Source: Bacillota bacterium | GTDB lineage: Bacteria > Bacillota > Clostridia > Peptostreptococcales > Anaerovoracaceae | Direction: 5' to 3' | Assembly (NCBI GenBank): GCA_029266295.1 | Contig: JAQSXD010000070.1 | Location: 1-11,480 of the forward strand | Length of the DNA: 11,480 bases | In this document: positions 6,645-11,480 of the stretch, piece by piece | Position numbering within the stretch: the stretch's first letter is position 1 | Layout: the number at the start of each line of letters is the position of its first letter | Notes under the pieces: model-generated | What the model was told of the DNA's origin: nothing | The model's database searches: none | The model's input: the letters and a program-made list of their open reading frames with translations, nothing else | Position numbers and translations under genes: made by a program

Positions 6645-7745
6645 TTAGCGCTGACTGAACTTTTGAGTAAGCTGCTGTCTCAAGGCGTCTATCTTCATGA
6701 AATCCATGTTAGGCACATAGTATTTTTCCAGCTCATCATGTTCTTTCTTTGCCTGACCGAGACAGAAAACTGCCTTTTCCAGCAGCTTTTCCATCTGCAT
6801 CTTACTGTCTTCCAGAATCATATCCTGATATTTGATCACATCATACCTTATGATATCGGCCAAATTGATGGAAACCACCTTTGCATCCAGATTTGTTTCC
6901 TTGATCGAATGATACTGATTGGAGGTTACGAAGGCGATGCCCAGGTCAGGAACCAGGAGGTGCTCCAGTTTTGTTGAGGGCTTCATAGGGCAGTAATATC
7001 CTTCTACTTGAAATCCCCGGTAAGCAGACCCTTCCAGAAACAAATTCAGGATTTTTTCACTGCTGACTCCCACGGGAGCCTGAATTAAGTAAACCTTTTG
7101 GTATCCCTTTAGCAAAGAGTCAAGGTAATGCTCAAAGCCTTTGGGGGTTATTGCGCTGGCGAAGTATTTCTTGATATCGCCCTGCTTGGAACTGATTTCC
7201 TTATGTGCCAGTTCATCACCGATTATTTTCGCTGTTATTTTGTAGAGTTCTTCATGCTTGATTGCGGATTCATAGATGCTGCTGAGGTTGTCGTACATTT
7301 TTCCGGCGGCTGCCAGATAATTATAAGCTCTGCCAAAGATGGTCCGTACTCTCTCATTGTTTTTGATGAGCGCCTCTCTATTTTTCCTGATACCCTCTTC
7401 ATCCCAGTAATCGCCCAAATGAATGATGGAATCTACTGCTCCTGGATTCAGAGGGTCTACGATGTGGGGAGCAGTTCCGTCAATCATGGCAATTTTTTTA
7501 TCTCTCAGGACAATGCCATCCAGAGAGCTGTTATCTGAAGAGCAATGCATGAAGTCAACGTCATGACCTTCTTTTAGCATTGCTTCACCGATCTTTCTCA
7601 TAAATGTGGATTTGCCCACGCCGGGGCCGCCTTTGATGCAGATGATTTTATCCGCCTCATCCTGGCCTAATATGTATTGATAATAAGAGAAGAAGCCTTC
7701 GGGTGTATTGTTTCCTGGATACATATGTCTTTCGATTCCCGCCAT
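6645..7745 (-). CDS. Tandem P-loop ATPase of unknown function (PRK06851-like), second Walker A degenerate
   Basis: This 366-residue cytoplasmic protein is built from two related halves. The first carries an intact Walker A, GGPGVGKST (39-47), then HCSSDNSSLDG (68-78) and AMIDGTAPHIVDP (86-98). The second repeats the pattern as VYLIQAPVGVSSEK (218-231), YYCPMKPSTKLEH and IAFVTSNQYHS (270-280), but its P-loop has lost the GxxxxGK(S/T) form. The build and length match a Clostridia family of uncharacterised NTPases that I know as PRK06851. A polar, helical stretch with charged repeats (about 308-345) follows. The frame is open to 7817, but the start is set at 7745, since GGGAG (7752-7756) sits six bases before that ATG and the protein then begins MAGIERHMYPG. 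No neighbour on its strand suggests a role. Confidence 0.85.
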   Translation of the reverse strand: MAGIERHMYPGNNTPEGFFSYYQYILGQDEADKIICIKGGPGVGKSTFMRKIGEAMLKEGHDVDFMHCSSDNSSLDGIVLRDKKIAMIDGTAPHIVDPLNPGAVDSIIHLGDYWDEEGIRKNREALIKNNERVRTIFGRAYNYLAAAGKMYDNLSSIYESAIKHEELYKITAKIIGDELAHKEISSKQGDIKKYFASAITPKGFEHYLDSLLKGYQKVYLIQAPVGVSSEKILNLFLEGSAYRGFQVEGYYCPMKPSTKLEHLLVPDLGIAFVTSNQYHSIKETNLDAKVVSINLADIIRYDVIKYQDMILEDSKMQMEKLLEKAVFCLGQAKKEHDELEKYYVPNMDFMKIDALRQQLTQKFSQR

Positions 7746-7751
7746 ATACAT

Positions 7752-7756
7752 CTCCC
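7752..7756 (-). promoter_or_regulatory. Ribosome binding site that fixes the ATPase start
   Basis: GGGAG within AAAGGGAGA on the - strand, six bases before the ATG at 7745. The in-frame ATG two codons earlier abuts the site too closely to be used, and the one at 7817 has no such site. Confidence 0.65.
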
Positions 7757-7895
7757 TTTCCAAAGCTTTACCTTTTATGATATGCTGAAAAAAAGCCGCT
7801 GGTGATAAAGAAATCAAAATCCGCTGTCCCTTTTTCAGAGCTGAGGGTGAAGGCTTGACAATAACAGACGTCCCCGCATATATCCGATTATAACA

Positions 7896-7924
7896 TTGAT
7901 AAAAATAGGAAAAAGTAGTATAAT
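7896..7924 (+). promoter_or_regulatory. Near-consensus sigma-A promoter of the ligase-racemase-Mur ligase operon
   Basis: TTGATA (7896-7901) and a perfect TATAAT (7919-7924) are spaced by 17 bases, with an A-rich spacer. The predicted start is near 7931, giving a leader of about 47 bases. A second, weaker possibility lies upstream, TTGACA (7855-7860) with TATATC (7879-7884) at 18 bases. Confidence 0.8.
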
Positions 7925-7930
7925 AAGCAG

Positions 7931-7954
7931 GATCTAAGGATCAGATTTTAGATC
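7931..7954 (+). other. Inverted repeat at the predicted transcript start of the ligase operon
   Basis: GATCTAA (7931-7937) and TTAGATC (7948-7954) are perfect seven-base complements around a ten-base loop. They would form a hairpin at the extreme 5' end of the message, or serve as an operator just downstream of the promoter. No T-run follows. Confidence 0.4.
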
Positions 7955-7977
7955 GATTAAGAGCGAAGGAGCTGCAA

Positions 7978-9189
7978 ATGAGTCAGAATTTTATCCCTCT
8001 TCTGTTCGCAGGAGATATTAATGTTTATAGTGTTACAAGGGCATTCCATGAGCAATATGATATAAAGCCTTACGTATACGGAAAATACAGTACCGGTCCC
8101 TGCCATGACAGCAGGATCATGCATTATACCGCCAATCCAAAGATCGACAGGCAGGAAACATTTCTTTCTGTAGTAAAGGAATTCGCAGAGGCGCATAAGG
8201 AGCAGAAAATTCTTGCGATTGGCTGCGGTGACAGCTACGTACAGCTGCTCAGCCAGAATAAGGACAAGTTTCCCGGGAATGTCATCGCGCCTTACATTGA
8301 CATAGACATGATGAACAATTTGATCCATAAAGAAAAGTTCTATGAGATGTGCGAAGAGGCGGGGGTGGATTATCCCAATACCTTTGTTCATAAAAAGGAA
8401 CTGGGACACCAATTTGAGCTGCCTTTTGAGGCACCATTTATCGTGAAGCCTGCAAACGGGATTGAGTACTGGCGGCATCCGTTTCCGACCCAGAAGAAGG
8501 TCTATAAAGCCGATGATCTGAAAGAACTCTATGGAATATTGGATGACATTTACAAGGCGGGTTATGAAGATTCCATCATCATCCAGGATTTTATTCCCGG
8601 AGATGACACCTATATGCGTGTACTGACCAATTATTCCGATCGAAATGGGCAGGTTCGCTTGATGTCCCTTGGACATGTTCTCCTTGAAGAACATACCCCG
8701 CACGGGATCGGCAACCATGCGGTGATTATAACGGAACACAACGAAGAGCTTGCTGCTGGCTTTAAAAAGTTATTGGAGGAGATGCACTACATTGGGTTCT
8801 CCAATTTTGACATTAAGTACGATCAGCGTGACGGCAAGTACAAAGCCTTTGAAATCAATACAAGGCAGGGAAGAAGCAACTACTATGTCACCGGAGCAGG
8901 TCAGAATATCGCAAAGTATCTGGTAGAGGATTATATTCTGGAACATCCTGTGGAAACAAAGATTATTACGGAGAAATCCCTCTGGATGGTAGTTCCAAAG
9001 GGAGTGGCTTTCCGATATATTAAGCCGGAAGAGTATAAAATAACCATGAGACAGCTGATCCGGGACGGAAAGGTTGTTAATCCGCTGTTCTATTCAGCGG
9101 ATGCGGGTTTTATGAGAAGATTGAGATTATATAAGTCTCAATTGGGACATTATTATAAGTACAGGAAGTATCTTGGAACGCAGAAATAA
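7978..9189 (+). CDS. ATP-grasp carboxylate-amine ligase, D-aspartate ligase-like
   Basis: This 403-residue cytoplasmic enzyme should activate a carboxylate as an acyl phosphate with ATP and join it to an amine. The N-terminus FIPLLFAGDINVYSVTRAFHE resembles, from memory, the start of the Enterococcus faecium D-aspartate ligase, which attaches D-Asp to the lysine side chain of the UDP-MurNAc-pentapeptide. ATP-grasp features follow in order: FIVKPAN with Lys157, the hinge segment IIQDFIPGDDTYMR (201-214), FSNFDIKYD (274-282), and the metal-binding FEINTRQGRSN (291-301; Glu292 and Asn294). The C-terminal 100 residues are basic (RRLRLYK). AAGGAG (7966-7971) lies six bases before the ATG. It is the first gene of a three-gene operon with a racemase and a Mur ligase, which supports a peptidoglycan role with a D-amino acid substrate. 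The ATP-grasp fold is secure; the substrate is inferred. Confidence 0.85.
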   Translation: MSQNFIPLLFAGDINVYSVTRAFHEQYDIKPYVYGKYSTGPCHDSRIMHYTANPKIDRQETFLSVVKEFAEAHKEQKILAIGCGDSYVQLLSQNKDKFPGNVIAPYIDIDMMNNLIHKEKFYEMCEEAGVDYPNTFVHKKELGHQFELPFEAPFIVKPANGIEYWRHPFPTQKKVYKADDLKELYGILDDIYKAGYEDSIIIQDFIPGDDTYMRVLTNYSDRNGQVRLMSLGHVLLEEHTPHGIGNHAVIITEHNEELAAGFKKLLEEMHYIGFSNFDIKYDQRDGKYKAFEINTRQGRSNYYVTGAGQNIAKYLVEDYILEHPVETKIITEKSLWMVVPKGVAFRYIKPEEYKITMRQLIRDGKVVNPLFYSADAGFMRRLRLYKSQLGHYYKYRKYLGTQK

Positions 9190-9205
9190 CTGGGGGATTG
9201 GAATC

Positions 9206-9928
9206 ATGGGGATCGAAGAGAAAAAAGTACTGGGCGTTCTCGGGGGCATGGGACCTCTTGCAACACAGCTTTTTTATAAAATGATTATTGAAAAAACCGA
9301 TGCTCGCTGCGACCAGGAACATTTGGATATGCTGATTCTCAGCCATGCAACGATGCCGGATCGGACAAAAGCAATTATGGAAGGTCGAACGGAAGAATTG
9401 TTCCAGCTGCTGCGTAAGGATGTAATGACACTGGAAGCAAACGGGGCAGGGGTGATTGCAATTCCATGCAATACTTCCCATGTGCTGGCTGACCGACTGC
9501 AAGAAGTAATATCGGTACCGATCATTCATATGATCAGAGAAACAGCGGCTTATCTTGCCAGACTGTTTCCGCAAAAGGACAGAAAGGTCGGTATTTTGGC
9601 CACAGACGGCACCATCAATATCGGTTTATATCAGAAAGAGCTCCAAAAATCAGGGCTCATCCCTGTTGTTCCCAGCGAGAAGTCACAAAAGCTTGTGATG
9701 AAACTAATTTATGACGGGATTAAAAACGGAGGAGAAATCGACTTTGCTGATTTTCTAACGATCCAGGAGGAGCTTAAGAATGAAGCTTGCGATGCCGCTA
9801 TCCTGGCGTGCACCGAGCTATCCTGTTTTAAAGAGCAATATAAGCTGCCGCCATACTACATAGATGCCATGGATATTCTGACAGAGCGGTCAATTTTGTC
9901 CTGCGGCGGTAATATAAAGGAAGGTTGA
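9206..9928 (+). CDS. Aspartate/glutamate racemase family protein
   Basis: This 240-residue cytoplasmic enzyme is a PLP-independent two-cysteine racemase, most likely making D-aspartate from L-aspartate. The N-terminal VLGGMGPLAT (11-20), the SHATMPDRT motif (47-54 region), the first catalytic cysteine Cys88 in IPCNTSH and the second, Cys202, in LACTELS are all present, as in the aspartate racemase branch (RacD/YgeA-like) of the family. Glutamate or a broader amino-acid range cannot be excluded. The frame is open from a TTG at 9173, which would overlap the ligase gene; the ATG at 9206 is preferred because it follows a GGGGG (9192-9196) by nine bases and starts just before the core motif. It then lies 16 bases after the ligase stop and six bases before the Mur ligase, so the three genes are one transcription unit. 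Confidence 0.9.
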   Translation: MGIEEKKVLGVLGGMGPLATQLFYKMIIEKTDARCDQEHLDMLILSHATMPDRTKAIMEGRTEELFQLLRKDVMTLEANGAGVIAIPCNTSHVLADRLQEVISVPIIHMIRETAAYLARLFPQKDRKVGILATDGTINIGLYQKELQKSGLIPVVPSEKSQKLVMKLIYDGIKNGGEIDFADFLTIQEELKNEACDAAILACTELSCFKEQYKLPPYYIDAMDILTERSILSCGGNIKEG

Positions 9929-9934
9929 AGGACG

Positions 9935-11473
9935 ATGGATGATACAAAGCATAGCATGATAGACTACTATCAGTTGCTGGACAAGCATCAGCTGGTGAAG
10001 CATTACGAGATCAAAGATGGGCTTAAAGAACGGCCGATTCAGTATATTTCATTTAATTCGAAAGATATTAAGAAGGATACACTGTTTGTTTGTAAGGGAA
10101 GTCACTTTTCTGCGAATTATCTAAAGGCTGCGATCAGAGATGGGGCTGTTTGCTATATCAGCGAGACAAGATATGAGCTTTCTGATGATGAAATGCCTGG
10201 GGAGGGGGTTTCGTGTATCATTGTAAATGATATACGAAAGACCATGGCCCTCATCGCAGATTATTACTACAATCAGATCTGGAGAGATCTGAACATCGTA
10301 GGGATCACAGGAACCAAAGGAAAGTCCACAACCGCTTATTTTATGAAGTTCATTATGGATGAGTATCTGAGAGAAAAACAGAAGCCGCTGAGTGCAATCA
10401 TATCGGGCATTGATAATTACGATGGGATCATCAACGAAGAATCGCATTTAACCACACCGGAAGCAATGGAGCTGCACAAGCACTTCAGCAATGCGGCGAG
10501 CAGCGGAATTGAGTATCTTAGCATGGAAGTCTCCAGTCAGGCGTTGAAATATGACCGTACCTTGGGCGTGAACTTTACCGTAGGCTGCTTCCTGAACATT
10601 GGTGAGGATCACATCAGTGATGTGGAGCACAGCAGCTTTGAGGACTATCTGGAATCCAAGCTAAGGCTTTTTGCCCAGTGTGAAAATGCGTGCATCAACA
10701 TCAATAGTGATCAGCTTGATAGAATTCTGGAAGCTTCCAACGCCTGCCCGAATGTGGTCACCTTCGGCCTTGATGAACGAGCTGACATCTTTGGTTACGA
10801 TATTATTAAATCGGGCAAGAACATCAGCTTTAAAGTGAGAACGAAGAACCTGGAAAAGGATTTTGAAAAGGAATTCAAAATTACCATGGCTGGCTTATTC
10901 AATGTACAAAACGCGCGGGCTGCTATTTCCATTTCTTATTGTTTGGGTATTCCAATGAGCTTTGTGGCTGCTGGTCTCAAAAAGGCCAGAGTCAGTGGCA
11001 GAATGGAGGTCTACACAGGAAAGAAGAAGAAGGTGCAGGTCATCGTGGACTATGCTCATAATAAAATGAGTTTTGAAACGCTGTTCCAATCCACAAGAAA
11101 AGAGTATCCTGGCAAGAAGATTACCATTGTATTCGGCTGTCCGGGGAAAAAGGCACTGAGACGGAGACAGGAACTGGGAGAAATAGCGGGAAGATATTCT
11201 GATCAGGTCTATATCACAGAAGAGGATGCAGGAGAAGAACCCTTGCTGAAAATTTGTGAAGAGATTGCCCAGCATGTTGAGAAGCAGGAATGTAGTTACG
11301 CCATCATTCCCGACCGGGAAGAAGCGATACGGGAAGCCATTGTCAATGCCGATGACAATACCATCGTATTGGTTACGGGCAAGGGAAGAGAGACACGTCA
11401 GAAGCGGGGGACGCTTTACATTGATACACCCTCTGATGTGGAATATGTGAAGAAATATCTCGATATCAATTAA
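9935..11473 (+). CDS. murE: MurE-type Mur ligase (UDP-MurNAc-tripeptide synthetase), non-DAP signature
   Basis: This 512-residue cytoplasmic enzyme belongs to the MurE family, which adds the third residue to UDP-MurNAc-L-Ala-D-Glu. The usual three domains are seen: an N-terminal UDP-binding part (1-115), the ATPase domain with GITGTKGKSTT (123-133), SMEVSSQAL (196-204), NIGEDH (221-226) and the Lys242 position normally carbamylated, and the C-terminal domain with DYAHN (372-376), GCPGKKALRRR (401-411) and TGKGRE (481-486). Where DAP-adding enzymes have DNPR, this one reads ITEEDAGEEP (427-436), recalling MurE of lactic acid bacteria, so L-lysine, ornithine or another residue is likelier than meso-DAP. 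It starts six bases after the racemase stop with a GGAAGG/AAGGA site. It could be a second, specialised copy beside a housekeeping MurE elsewhere. Confidence 0.82.
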   Translation: MDDTKHSMIDYYQLLDKHQLVKHYEIKDGLKERPIQYISFNSKDIKKDTLFVCKGSHFSANYLKAAIRDGAVCYISETRYELSDDEMPGEGVSCIIVNDIRKTMALIADYYYNQIWRDLNIVGITGTKGKSTTAYFMKFIMDEYLREKQKPLSAIISGIDNYDGIINEESHLTTPEAMELHKHFSNAASSGIEYLSMEVSSQALKYDRTLGVNFTVGCFLNIGEDHISDVEHSSFEDYLESKLRLFAQCENACININSDQLDRILEASNACPNVVTFGLDERADIFGYDIIKSGKNISFKVRTKNLEKDFEKEFKITMAGLFNVQNARAAISISYCLGIPMSFVAAGLKKARVSGRMEVYTGKKKKVQVIVDYAHNKMSFETLFQSTRKEYPGKKITIVFGCPGKKALRRRQELGEIAGRYSDQVYITEEDAGEEPLLKICEEIAQHVEKQECSYAIIPDREEAIREAIVNADDNTIVLVTGKGRETRQKRGTLYIDTPSDVEYVKKYLDIN

Positions 11474-11480
11474 TGGAGTT

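Noticed and set aside
7957..8739. 260-residue open frame on the - strand opposite the ATP-grasp ligase
   Set aside because: It is antisense to a clear family member, has no recognisable domain and no promoter or ribosome binding site that I can see.
9173..9205. TTG at 9173 as the racemase start, overlapping the ligase gene
   Set aside because: No good ribosome binding site precedes it, and the extra 11 residues are not needed for the family core that begins just after the ATG at 9206.

Overview
The window looks like chromosome from an anaerobic, amino-acid-fermenting member of the Clostridia. The strongest clue is the left end. The translated 4-hydroxybutyryl-CoA dehydratase fragment, the 4-hydroxybutyrate CoA-transferase and the 4-hydroxybutyrate dehydrogenase closely resemble, from memory, the abfD/abfT/abfH proteins of Clostridium aminobutyricum and relatives in the Anaerovoracaceae (cluster XIII). 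Strong AGGAGG-type ribosome binding sites, A/T-rich intergenic DNA and sigma-A-like promoters also fit a low-to-moderate GC Firmicute. The taxonomic placement is inference. No tRNA, rRNA, CRISPR array, insertion sequence or phage gene was seen.

Region 1 (1-3434, + strand): the downstream part of a 4-hydroxybutyrate fermentation operon. The order is abfD (5' end outside the window), a small cysteine-rich protein of unknown function, abfT and abfH, closed by a hairpin terminator. AbfH interconverts succinate semialdehyde and 4-hydroxybutyrate, AbfT activates the acid with CoA, and AbfD dehydrates and isomerises it to crotonyl-CoA, which feeds butyrate formation.

Region 2 (3468-5457, - strand): an aroB-aroE pair for the shikimate pathway, converging on the abf operon and sharing a bidirectional terminator with it. 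The aroB promoter is clear and carries a perfect palindrome between its -35 and -10 boxes. A second 9-bp inverted repeat lies in the leader.

Region 3 (5529-7745): a DUF975-type membrane protein (+) and a tandem P-loop ATPase of unknown function (-). They converge on a long bidirectional terminator. The ATPase has one intact and one eroded Walker A motif.

Region 4 (7896-11473, + strand): a tight three-gene operon behind a near-consensus sigma-A promoter. It encodes an ATP-grasp ligase resembling D-aspartate ligases, an Asp/Glu racemase, and a MurE-type Mur ligase that lacks the DNPR signature of diaminopimelate-adding enzymes. Together they look like a pathway for a modified peptidoglycan stem peptide or cross-bridge: the racemase makes a D-amino acid, the ATP-grasp enzyme attaches it, and the Mur ligase adds a third residue that is probably not meso-DAP. 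This is the most interesting part of the window. The family assignments are firm, but the substrates and the joint pathway are inferred.
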